A DNA stretch of 39,107 bases from JAIKWW01 sp052169645. GTDB taxonomy: Bacteria > Bacillota > Clostridia > Peptostreptococcales > Anaerovoracaceae. Numbering within the stretch: position 1 is the first letter of the stretch; the number at the start of each line of letters is the position of its first letter. The translations under genes were made by a program, and so were the position numbers. Positions 32,274 through 39,107 of the stretch are shown in pieces. Below the pieces are notes generated by a model. That model was not told where the DNA came from and did no database searches. It saw only the letters and a list, made by a program, of their open reading frames with translations. The stretch spans positions 1-39,107 of the forward strand of contig JBQNCA010000014.1 in NCBI GenBank assembly GCA_052169645.1, read 5' to 3'.

Positions 32274-33224
32274 ATGAATAATTTGAGAGTAGAAAGAAAA
32301 AATAACATAATAGGAAGCTCACAGCTTTTCCTTACCTCCGTTATATGGGGAGTGGCTTTCGTAGCCCAAAGTGCAGGCTCGGATTTGTTAGAGGCGCATA
32401 CATTCAATTTTTTCAGAAATATTCTGGCATTTCTGTTCTTACTGATAGTAATACCTGCTTTAAAAGGAAGATCTGATGTTCAAGCGGCTCGAACAATAAA
32501 AGCTGCTGTAAAAGGACCTGACGGAAAAACTCTTATACTCGGAGCGGTTTGTTGCGGAACGGCGCTTTTTGCGGGAATGTCTTTCCAGCAAATCGGATTG
32601 GCATATACATCTGTCGGAAAAGCAGGTTTTATTACTTCCATGTATATATTACTGGTTCCGGTGATAGGCATTTTTCTGGGGGAAAAGCATGGTGTTAAGC
32701 TTTGGATCGGGGTAATCGTGGCAATAGTCGGATTTTATATGCTCTGTATCAAAGAAACCGTAGTAATTAATAAAGGGGATTTACTTATTGTATGCTGTGC
32801 AATTATATATTCGGCGCAGATTTTGTTGATAGATTATTTTTTGAAAAAAGTTGACGGTGTTTGGCTGTCGTGCCTTCAATTCGGCGTAGCTGCATTGATG
32901 TCGATGTTTTGTATGCTTATATTTGAAGCTCCGCACCTTGAAAATGTGATTGCTGCATGGATACCGTTGCTTTATACGGGCATCTTGTCAGGCGGAGTGG
33001 CATACACCTTGCAGATTGCCGGACAGCGCAGGGTCAAGCCGACGACGGCATCTCTGATTATGAGTTTGGAATCGGTAAATTCAGCTATTGCCGGATGGGT
33101 ACTTCTTGGGCAGAAATTGAATCGGGTAGAGATATTGGGATGCGCACTGATTTTTGCAGCGGTAATATTGACACAATTACCGGAGCGTAGAATTAAAAGT
33201 ACAAGAAGTGTCAAGGCTTTATGA
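32274..33224 (+). CDS. EamA/DMT-family transporter
   Basis: Integral membrane permease with two EamA repeats and about ten helices (for example SQLFLTSVIWGVAFVAQSAG and ILSGGVAYTLQIAGQRRVKPTTASLIMSLE split between repeats). Family members export amino acids or metabolites; the substrate is unknown. ATG 32274 gives 316 residues with a short basic N-terminus. There is no ribosome site before it. The promoter at 32238 would start transcription at or next to the ATG. Expression may be controlled by the 24-bp repeats just upstream. No clear terminator follows. Confidence 0.85.
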   Translation: MNNLRVERKNNIIGSSQLFLTSVIWGVAFVAQSAGSDLLEAHTFNFFRNILAFLFLLIVIPALKGRSDVQAARTIKAAVKGPDGKTLILGAVCCGTALFAGMSFQQIGLAYTSVGKAGFITSMYILLVPVIGIFLGEKHGVKLWIGVIVAIVGFYMLCIKETVVINKGDLLIVCCAIIYSAQILLIDYFLKKVDGVWLSCLQFGVAALMSMFCMLIFEAPHLENVIAAWIPLLYTGILSGGVAYTLQIAGQRRVKPTTASLIMSLESVNSAIAGWVLLGQKLNRVEILGCALIFAAVILTQLPERRIKSTRSVKAL

Positions 33225-33413
33225 AACGAATCGTAAGCTTTAATCCGGCATAGAATTTTAATGTAAAAGTATTGCAGGAGGGACACCGACATTAAATAAA
33301 TTTCTCATAGAGTAAGGCTGATAATACAAGAACCGTTATTTACCGAGCTATTAATATTAAACAATATTTCATTAATATGAGGACAATACGACAGCAAGAT
33401 TTTTATTTTTTTG

Positions 33414-33442
33414 TTGACTTGGCAAAGCATGATTATTATAAT
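33414..33442 (+). promoter_or_regulatory. Promoter of the ABC importer operon
   Basis: TTGACT (33414-33419), 17-bp spacer, TATAAT (33437-33442). Transcription would start near 33449, about 158 nt before the coding start. The 33225-33413 stretch shows no gene. Confidence 0.85.
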
Positions 33443-33448
33443 AAATTT

Positions 33449-33606
33449 TAATAAGTGCTGAGAATATTGCGCTTTTGCAGCTTGAATGATGCGGAGCGCA
33501 TTTTTTTACAAGCTTGCACTTTAGCGCCATAACGCCATACTGCCATAACGCTGTAAAGTTGTAAAGCGCATATTTATTCTATAAATGATTTTGGGAGGAA
33601 TTTAAA
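33449..33606 (+). promoter_or_regulatory. Attenuator-like leader of the ABC importer operon
   Basis: TGCGCT (33468-33473) / AGCGCA (33495-33500) followed by seven T forms a terminator-like hairpin inside the leader. GCGCTTT (33469-33475) can instead pair with AAAGCGC (33563-33569), which would remove it. A third hairpin pairs ACTTTAGCG (33518-33526) with CGC-TG-TAAAGT (33549-33559); its loop holds three copies of an 8-bp tandem repeat GCCATAAC (33526-33549, one variant). No T-box or known riboswitch core was recognised. Confidence 0.6.
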
Positions 33607-34617
33607 ATGAAAAAATTTTCAAAGCTGATTGCATTTGGATTGATTGCAGCCATGAGCATTACCGCATTTTCAGGCTGCGGATCGCAGGATAAAAAAAGTG
33701 ATAATGCAGCTGGAACAGGAGATTCTGAAGATAAGGTTTATCGAATCGGTATATGTCAGCAGCTTGAGCACGAGGCTTTAGATAATGCTACTGAGGGCTT
33801 CAAACAGGCGTTGATAGATAAATTAGGGAAAGATAAGGTTCAGTTTGATGTGCAAAATGCACAGGGAGAAGAAGCAAACTGTGCTACAATTGCAGCAGGC
33901 TTTGTATCCGATAAGGTTGACTTGATAATGGCAAATGCCACATCGGCATTGCAGGCATCTTCAGCGGCTACAGCGGATATCCCCGTACTGGGAACATCTG
34001 TAACGGATTATGCAACTGCACTCGATATAGATGATTGGAGTGGAACGACGGGTACAAATGTCACGGGAACCTCCGATTTGGCGCCTCTCGACCAGCAGGC
34101 GGATATGATAAAAGAGCTTGTTCCCGGAGTTAAACAGGTAGGATTGATTTATTGTTCATCGGAGGCAAATTCTGCATATCAGATAGAAAAAATGTCCGAA
34201 TATCTCGATGAGCTCGGTGTGGCACATAAATCGTACTCGGCTGCCGATTCAAATGAAATTCAGCCGGTAGTGACGAAAGCCGTGTCGGAATGTGACGTGC
34301 TTTACATTCCGACTGACAATACAATGGCTTCAAATACTGAAATTATTGATAATATAGCTTCTCCGGCAAAGGTTCCTATTATATGCGGCGAAAAAGGTTT
34401 GGCTCAAGGCTGCGGCGTGGCTACGCTCTCTATAGACTATTATGATTTGGGATATGCTACCGGTGAAATGGCATATGAAATTCTTGTGAATGGCAAAGAT
34501 CCCGGAAGTATGGAAATTCAGACTGCAAAGAATGTGAAGAAGCTTTTCTTTGAAAACAGAGCTAAGGCGTTAAATATCACTATTCCTGAAGGCTATGAGG
34601 CATTGGATACTGAATAA
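33607..34617 (+). CDS. ABC transporter substrate-binding lipoprotein (PF04392 type)
   Basis: Extracellular binding protein of an importer. A signal peptide ends in the lipobox AFSGC, so the mature protein is lipid-anchored at Cys24. The mature part is a two-lobed periplasmic-binding fold: YRIGICQQLEHEALD, NAQGEEANC, DLIMANATSALQA, VGLIYCSSEANSAYQ and VLYIPTDNTMASN are typical of the TrpX-like family. Homologues are linked to tryptophan/tyrosine or similar uptake, but the ligand here is not established. It has 336 residues. GGGAGG precedes ATG. It is first in the operon; a terminator separates it from the permease, so the binding protein is probably made in excess. Confidence 0.9.
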   Translation: MKKFSKLIAFGLIAAMSITAFSGCGSQDKKSDNAAGTGDSEDKVYRIGICQQLEHEALDNATEGFKQALIDKLGKDKVQFDVQNAQGEEANCATIAAGFVSDKVDLIMANATSALQASSAATADIPVLGTSVTDYATALDIDDWSGTTGTNVTGTSDLAPLDQQADMIKELVPGVKQVGLIYCSSEANSAYQIEKMSEYLDELGVAHKSYSAADSNEIQPVVTKAVSECDVLYIPTDNTMASNTEIIDNIASPAKVPIICGEKGLAQGCGVATLSIDYYDLGYATGEMAYEILVNGKDPGSMEIQTAKNVKKLFFENRAKALNITIPEGYEALDTE

Positions 34618-34629
34618 CAGCTTGAAGAG

Positions 34630-34694
34630 CAAAGCTGTATAATTTACAGCTTTGTCGGGCAAGATCGAGAGCGGTAAGTTGTTACCGCTCTTTT
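34630..34694 (+). terminator. Hairpin pair between binding protein and permease
   Basis: CAAAGCTGTA (34630-34639) / TACAGCTTTG (34645-34654), then the terminator-like stem GAGCGGTAA (34669-34677) / TTACCGCTC (34682-34690) with tail TTTTG. Partial readthrough would allow lower expression of the downstream permease and ATPase. Confidence 0.8.
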
Positions 34695-34718
34695 GTCGGA
34701 ATAATAGGAGTTTTTCAT

Positions 34719-35648
34719 ATGGGAAGTTTAAGTATAATGAGTCTGATTGCTGCCATACCGGCATCTGTTGCACAGGGGTTGATTTGGGGCGTAATGGCTA
34801 TAGGGGTTTTTATTACCTTTAAGATTCTGAATTTTGCAGATTTAACGGTAGACGGATCCGTAGCTCTCGGCGGCGCAGTTGCAGTTATGGCGATTACAAG
34901 CGGATATTCAATTCCGATTGCTATGATTTTGGCAACGCTTGCCGGCGTTATAGCGGGATTTATGACAGGAATTTTAAATACATTATTGGGAATTCCCGAT
35001 ATCTTGGCAGGGATACTTTCACAGATTGCACTATATTCTATTAATATGAATATAATGGGAAAGGCAAATACTGCTGTAAGTGTCGATAAATACGGATTGA
35101 TAGTGACATTGAGAGATATTTCTCATACGATTTTAGTCGGTCTGATTTTTGTTATTGCGATCATTGCACTCCTGTACTGGTTTTTCGGAACCGAGCAGGG
35201 TGCGACAGTCAGAGTAACGGGCTGTAATGAAAATATGGCGAGAGCGCAAGGTATAAATACAAATATAGCAAAGGTCGTAGGATTGTCTCTTTCAAACGGT
35301 TTGGTAGGGCTGTCAGGTTCACTGCTTGCTCAGTATCAGGGAAATGCCGATGTAAATATGGGACGGGGAGCTATTGTCATAGGCTTGGCTGCTGTAATAA
35401 TTGGGGAAGTGATAGGTGAAGCACTGCTTCGCAAGCACCTGAATTTTGCAGGGAGACTTGCTTTTGCCGTTATAGGGGCAATAATTTATTATATGGTAAT
35501 AACCTTTGTATTGTGGTTGGGACTTCCGTCGTGGAATATGAAGCTGATATCGGCAATAGTCGTTGCTATATTTTTGGCAGTTCCTTATTTGAAAGGCAAA
35601 TATAATTCGTCATTTACCAAGGCTTCAAAGAGGGGAGGTGCGCTGTAA
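34719..35648 (+). CDS. ABC transporter permease (BPD_transp_2 type)
   Basis: 309-residue polytopic membrane protein, about eight to nine helices, of the branched-chain-amino-acid-like permease class that pairs with PF04392 binding proteins. Visible helices include IPASVAQGLIWGVMAIGVFI and VVGLSLSNGLVGLSGSLLAQ, and a cytoplasmic loop with GCNENMARAQGIN carries the EAA-type coupling site. TAGGAG precedes ATG by about 8 nt. The stop codon abuts the ATG of the ATPase gene. Substrate as for the binding protein, unknown. Confidence 0.88.
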   Translation: MGSLSIMSLIAAIPASVAQGLIWGVMAIGVFITFKILNFADLTVDGSVALGGAVAVMAITSGYSIPIAMILATLAGVIAGFMTGILNTLLGIPDILAGILSQIALYSINMNIMGKANTAVSVDKYGLIVTLRDISHTILVGLIFVIAIIALLYWFFGTEQGATVRVTGCNENMARAQGINTNIAKVVGLSLSNGLVGLSGSLLAQYQGNADVNMGRGAIVIGLAAVIIGEVIGEALLRKHLNFAGRLAFAVIGAIIYYMVITFVLWLGLPSWNMKLISAIVVAIFLAVPYLKGKYNSSFTKASKRGGAL

Positions 35649-36446
35649 ATGTTGGAACTTATAAATATTTGCAAAACCTTTAACCCGGGAACTATAAACG
35701 AGAAGCCGGCATTGCAGAATCTTTCGTTGAAATTGGAAACAGGAGACTTTGTAACGGTCATAGGCGGTAACGGCGCAGGCAAATCCACTATGCTGAATGC
35801 TATAGCGGGAACATGGCCTCTTGACGGCGGCAGAGTTATGATAGACGGTATAGATGTGACAGGGATGCCTGAACACAAGCGTGCAAAATATTTGGGAAGA
35901 GTTTTTCAAGATCCGATGACCGGCACGGCGGCTACCATGGAAATAGAAGAAAATCTTGCTCTGGCTTATAGACGCGGGCGCAGTCATACTTTAAAGTGGC
36001 GTATAAATTCGGCGGAAAGACGTCGTTATCGTGAAATGTTGAAGGTTTTAGATTTGGGGCTTGAAGACAGAATGACTTCCAAGGTAGGACTTCTTTCCGG
36101 AGGACAGCGCCAAGCTTTAACTCTGCTCATGGCGACTATAAGACGCCCTAACCTGTTACTTCTCGATGAACATACAGCGGCACTCGACCCTAAGACTGCT
36201 GCAAAGGTATTGGAAATATCACAACGATTTATAGATGAAGAAAAGCTGACTGCATTGATGGTTACTCATAATATGCATGATGCCATTCAGTACGGGAACC
36301 GTTTGGTAATGATGGATTCAGGAAAGGTAATACTCGATATTGCAGGCGAAGAAAAGAAAAATCTTACTGTGTCCGAGTTGCTGCACAAATTTGAAGAGGT
36401 CAGCGGGGAAGAATTTGTTGATGATAAATCCTTACTGTCCAAGTAA
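35649..36446 (+). CDS. ABC transporter ATP-binding protein
   Basis: Cytosolic ATPase of the importer, 265 residues. All nucleotide-binding motifs are intact: Walker A GGNGAGKST, the signature LSGGQRQA, Walker B LLLLDEHTAALDP and the switch histidine in MVTHNM. The protein starts at the codon next to the permease stop; its ribosome site (GGGGAGG) lies inside the permease end. With the two upstream genes it makes a complete importer: lipoprotein, one permease type and one ATPase. Confidence 0.93.
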   Translation: MLELINICKTFNPGTINEKPALQNLSLKLETGDFVTVIGGNGAGKSTMLNAIAGTWPLDGGRVMIDGIDVTGMPEHKRAKYLGRVFQDPMTGTAATMEIEENLALAYRRGRSHTLKWRINSAERRRYREMLKVLDLGLEDRMTSKVGLLSGGQRQALTLLMATIRRPNLLLLDEHTAALDPKTAAKVLEISQRFIDEEKLTALMVTHNMHDAIQYGNRLVMMDSGKVILDIAGEEKKNLTVSELLHKFEEVSGEEFVDDKSLLSK

Positions 36447-37099
36447 TCTACATTTTCAATGCAACCGGGATTATATATTACGGGCGGACGATGAATCATG
36501 AAAATATAATTTCTTTCTGCAAGTCATCATGAGCATTCGTATAGAATTACCAATTGAATTGTCGGCAATTGATGAGAAGCGATAACAATAAATCATTGAG
36601 GGTAAAATTTTGTGAATATAGCAATTTAATTCAGAATTGTCCACAGGCGATAGAAGCATTGACTAATTGTATGCAAGTAATTACAAGGATTGACATATGA
36701 ATTATCGCTTAAAGCTGATTCCAACTTGATCGAACAGTTGGCAAAGGGAGCAATGGAGATAGGTTTTTATTAAATAAATCGGATATCATATGGAACGTAT
36801 TGATCGCTGCAATTTTGTATTTTTTAGCGGTATAGGACAAAAAGTGTTGGTGAAAAGCGCTGAACAGCTTGAAAAATCAGGTTGTACGGCGCTTTGATTT
36901 TGTTTAGCATAAGCTTGTGTAGGAACAAAAAATGGGATTTTACATGACTGAGATTTGTCAAATTACTTTTTTCGGAGAGATCTGCTTTCCATATATTTGT
37001 TGTATAATCGGATTTTAAAAAATATTGTCATGATATCGCATTTATACAGTAATAATTTCTGAAATACTATGAATGACATCAATTTAACAAAAATAAATC
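36447..37099. other. Long intergenic region with a strong hairpin and short frames
   Basis: 744 bp lie between the ATPase and gdhA. It holds a two-part terminator-like hairpin (36854-36895: AAAGCGC...GCGCTTT around a fully paired 9-bp inner stem) with tail GATTTTG. Short frames are seen (36527-36583, MSIRIELPIELSAIDEKR; 36572-36700; the frame ending EQLAKGAMEIGFY near 36774) but none has a good ribosome site; they may be decayed coding sequence. Confidence 0.4.
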
Positions 37100-37127
37100 T
37101 TGATAAAATATAAAAAAGTATTATACT
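37100..37127 (+). promoter_or_regulatory. Promoter of gdhA
   Basis: TTGATA (37100-37105), 16-bp spacer, TATACT (37122-37127), giving a leader of about 57 nt. Confidence 0.65.
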
Positions 37128-37190
37128 TTATAAAAACATAAAATTGTAGACAAAATGTGAATTGCATACATATACTCGGGAGGTGCTATT

Positions 37191-38540
37191 ATGAAATTAA
37201 AAAATGGATATTTGAAGACCGTCTACGATACACTGATAAGCAACTATTCTTATCAGCCAGAATTTTTGCAAAGCGCATTTGAAGTATTACATTCATTGGA
37301 ACCGCTTATTGAATTAGATCATAAATATGAGCAGAATTACATTATTGAGAGAATTTTGGAGCCGGAGCGCATAGTAAAATTCAGGGTGTGCTGGGTTGAT
37401 GACAGCGGTAAGATAAATGTAAATATGGGATTCCGAATTCAGTTTAATTCTGCAATAGGTCCTTATAAGGGCGGACTTCGCTTTCATCCCAGTGTAAATG
37501 AATCAATTTTAAAATTCCTCGCATTTGAGCAGATTTTCAAGAATTCGCTTACAGGGCTTCCTATGGGCGGCGGTAAAGGCGGCTCGGATTTTGATCCTAA
37601 AGGTAAATCCGATATGGAAATCATGCGTTTTTGTCAGGCTTTTATGACGGAACTCATGCGACATATCGGAGCCGATACGGATGTTCCCGCAGGAGATATC
37701 GGTGTCGGAGCCAGAGAAATAGGTTATATGTTCGGGCAGTACAAGAAAATAAAAAATGAATTTACAGGTGTCATCACCGGAAAAGGGCTGCCGTTTGGCG
37801 GTTCGCTGGCAAGAACGGAAGCAACAGGCTTCGGACTTTGCTTTTATACGGAAGAGATGCTGAATCAAAAGGGTGAGTCGTTCAAAAATAAGAGAGTAGT
37901 AATTTCCGGCAGCGGCAATGTCGGTATATATGCGAACCAAAAAGCGGCGGAGCTCGGAGGCAAGGTTGTTGCCATGAGCGATTCAAACGGATATATATAT
38001 GATGAGAATGGAATTGACTATAATATAATAAAGGAAATAAAGGAAGAAAAGAGAGACCGTATTCGCACATATCTGAGCTATGTACCGACTGCTCAATATA
38101 TGCCTGTGGAAAGAGGTTACAGTATTTGGGATGTACCGTGTGATATAGCGCTTCCTTGTGCTACTCAAAATGAATTGAACGGAGATCATGCACGGAAGCT
38201 GGTTGATAACGGGGTGATTGCTGTTGCAGAGGGTTCAAATATGCCGTCGACTATTGATGCTGTTAAGATATTCCAGGAAAATGGAGTGCTGTTTGCACCT
38301 GCCAAAGCTGCCAATGCGGGCGGAGTTGCAACTTCGGGCTTGGAAATGAGTCAGAACAGTATTCGTCTTTCATGGACCTTTGAAAAAACTGAGCAGAGAT
38401 TGCACGACATAATGAAAGATATATATAAAAAGTGCGATATTGCCGCAGAAGAAGTAGGGCGTAAAGGGGATCTTGTCGTAGGGGCAAATGTTGCGGGATT
38501 CAGGAAAGTTGCGGAAGCAATGATTGCTCAGGGTGTGTGA
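37191..38540 (+). CDS. gdhA: Glutamate dehydrogenase, hexameric, probably NADP(H)-type
   Basis: Interconverts glutamate with 2-oxoglutarate and ammonia. It has 449 residues, as in the C. symbiosum and E. coli enzymes. Catalytic residues match the known set: Lys93 (GPYKGGLRF), Lys117, Lys129 (GGGKGG) and Asp169 (PAGDIGVG). The Rossmann domain starts VVISGSGNVGIYA, and the second strand ends VAMSDSNG; Ser-Asp-Ser there is typical of NADP-using enzymes, where NAD types often have a different turn, so NADP(H) is inferred. GGAGGTG precedes ATG. Monocistronic, with promoter at 37100 and terminator at 38596. With hbd it suggests NADPH-linked metabolism here. Confidence 0.95.
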   Translation: MKLKNGYLKTVYDTLISNYSYQPEFLQSAFEVLHSLEPLIELDHKYEQNYIIERILEPERIVKFRVCWVDDSGKINVNMGFRIQFNSAIGPYKGGLRFHPSVNESILKFLAFEQIFKNSLTGLPMGGGKGGSDFDPKGKSDMEIMRFCQAFMTELMRHIGADTDVPAGDIGVGAREIGYMFGQYKKIKNEFTGVITGKGLPFGGSLARTEATGFGLCFYTEEMLNQKGESFKNKRVVISGSGNVGIYANQKAAELGGKVVAMSDSNGYIYDENGIDYNIIKEIKEEKRDRIRTYLSYVPTAQYMPVERGYSIWDVPCDIALPCATQNELNGDHARKLVDNGVIAVAEGSNMPSTIDAVKIFQENGVLFAPAKAANAGGVATSGLEMSQNSIRLSWTFEKTEQRLHDIMKDIYKKCDIAAEEVGRKGDLVVGANVAGFRKVAEAMIAQGV

Positions 38541-38595
38541 TAATTCGTAAATTAAAAATCTTCTTGATGACAGCTGTCAAAAAGTTAAACTCTTG

Positions 38596-38622
38596 TCCCG
38601 ATGAGGAATCGTCGGGATTTTT
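38596..38622 (+). terminator. Intrinsic terminator after gdhA
   Basis: TCCCGA (38596-38601) / TCGGGA (38612-38617) with additional GA/TC pairing inside, tail TTTTT. Confidence 0.9.
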
Positions 38623-38858
38623 GCATATAAAGAAACCCTATATTTGAGACAGTGATGTTTTTCGATGCAATAGATAATAGATATTTATTTTGTCGCTCGA
38701 TCGGACTTGATTGTGTAAGAAGATGCGTAAGATTAACTTCATTATTCTTAATTAAAATCGTGAACTTAACTTTACATAGTGAACTTACTTTTACACATAG
38801 AATTTACTCTTTTTATTTCACCATAGAAAAATCGTGTGAATATTATCCTTAAATTGTG
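38623..38858. other. Region upstream of the rRNA-type promoters
   Basis: No gene seen. Between 38760 and 38815 there are three degenerate copies of a roughly 20-bp unit (GTGAACTTAACTTTACATA and variants), rich in short A/T tracts; this could bend DNA or act as an upstream promoter element. Confidence 0.35.
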
Positions 38859-38887
38859 TTGACACCGTTTGAATACAACGGTATAAT
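38859..38887 (+). promoter_or_regulatory. Perfect-consensus promoter P1, probably of an rRNA operon
   Basis: TTGACA (38859-38864), 17-bp spacer, TATAAT (38882-38887), both hexamers perfect. The spacer region carries ACCGTT (38864-38869)-N7-AACGGT (38877-38882), an inverted repeat between the two hexamers. Confidence 0.85.
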
Positions 38888-38970
38888 ATAAGTCCACCGC
38901 GGGAATTGTGCTAATGAATAATAAATTATTTAAAATTTTGATTTAACAAATATAATAATTTAAAAAGCAC

Positions 38971-38999
38971 TTGACCTTGATTGATAGCGGTGGTATTAT
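38971..38999 (+). promoter_or_regulatory. Second tandem promoter P2
   Basis: TTGACC (38971-38976), 17-bp spacer, TATTAT (38994-38999). Tandem strong promoters 112 bp apart are typical of rRNA operons. Confidence 0.75.
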
Positions 39000-39107
39000 A
39001 TAAAAGTTCGCTGATGAAATAGGACTTGTTTAAAACAAGTTTTTCAATCGGTGCGAACCTTGAAAACTACATAGTACAGTGATTTTGTATAAGTACGAAA
39101 TCATTCA
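39000..39107 (+). other. Probable rRNA operon leader (continues past the window)
   Basis: The segment contains GTTCGC (39006-39011) / GCGAAC (39053-39058) enclosing a hairpin ACTTGT (39024-39029) / ACAAGT (39035-39040) with a T tail, then GAACCTTGAAAACTACATAG, the phrase commonly seen shortly before 16S rRNA or in rRNA spacers of Firmicutes. The 16S gene itself is not in the window. Confidence 0.7.

Noticed and set aside
33526..33549. CRISPR-like tandem repeats
   Set aside because: Only three 8-bp units with no spacers; they lie in the loop of a leader hairpin.
33449..33606. T-box riboswitch for the ABC importer
   Set aside because: No conserved T-box antiterminator sequence and no stem I hallmark; only a generic attenuator logic is visible.
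38652..38852. 66-residue plus-strand frame before the rRNA promoters
   Set aside because: Lies over the tandem A/T-rich repeats, ends before P1, and has no credible ribosome site or family features.
38623..39107. 5' end of 16S rRNA in the window
   Set aside because: The typical 16S start (AGAGTTTGAT-like) is not reached before the window ends.

Overview
The window looks like a core chromosomal segment of a low-to-moderate GC anaerobic Bacillota, most likely class Clostridia. Evidence: strong AGGAGG-type ribosome sites, many intrinsic terminators, butyrate-type acyl-CoA genes (thl, crt, hbd), the [FeFe]-hydrogenase maturase gene hydE, a SAM-I (S-box) riboswitch on metK, a class II GlpX phosphatase, and an LPXTG surface protein. 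The genus cannot be fixed from the sequence alone.

Left part (1-10.6 kb): thl; ispE with a non-ATG start and an internal insertion; a GntR/FCD regulator followed 20 bp later by a radical SAM protein of unknown function; an unrecognised 90-aa protein; then a 1513-residue cell-wall-anchored protein with signal peptide, SdrD-B-like and InlB-B-like modules and an LPQTG signal.

Middle (10.9-28 kb): hslO (minus); a membrane-anchored methyltransferase; metK (minus) behind a complete SAM-I riboswitch; crt and hbd, each with its own promoter; an LCP cell-wall ligase; glpX; rho; a YqhQ/DUF1385 membrane protein; prmC; rpmE; prfA; a Sua5-type tRNA-modification gene split into two frames; rpiB; tyrS. The run from rho to the Sua5 gene is a translation/transcription housekeeping cluster.

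Right part (28-39.1 kb): rplM-rpsI with a structured leader; just past the rpsI terminator, a decayed group II intron-like stretch; then a PadR-DUF2812 pair and a truncated hotdog thioesterase fragment, which together look like a small accessory insertion; hydE (minus); an EamA/DMT permease with a possibly leaderless mRNA behind duplicated 24-bp repeats; a three-gene ABC importer (lipoprotein, permease, ATPase) with an attenuator-like leader and an internal terminator; gdhA. The window ends inside the leader of what appears to be an rRNA operon with tandem strong promoters; the 16S gene itself is not reached.

No phage, CRISPR array, complete transposon or tRNA gene was recognised. The most unusual material is regulatory or structural: the leader of the ABC importer, the repeats ahead of the DMT gene, the shared 12-mer and the palindrome at butyrate-gene promoters, the nested hairpin between the methyltransferase and metK, the split Sua5 gene, and the intron/PadR/thioesterase scar.
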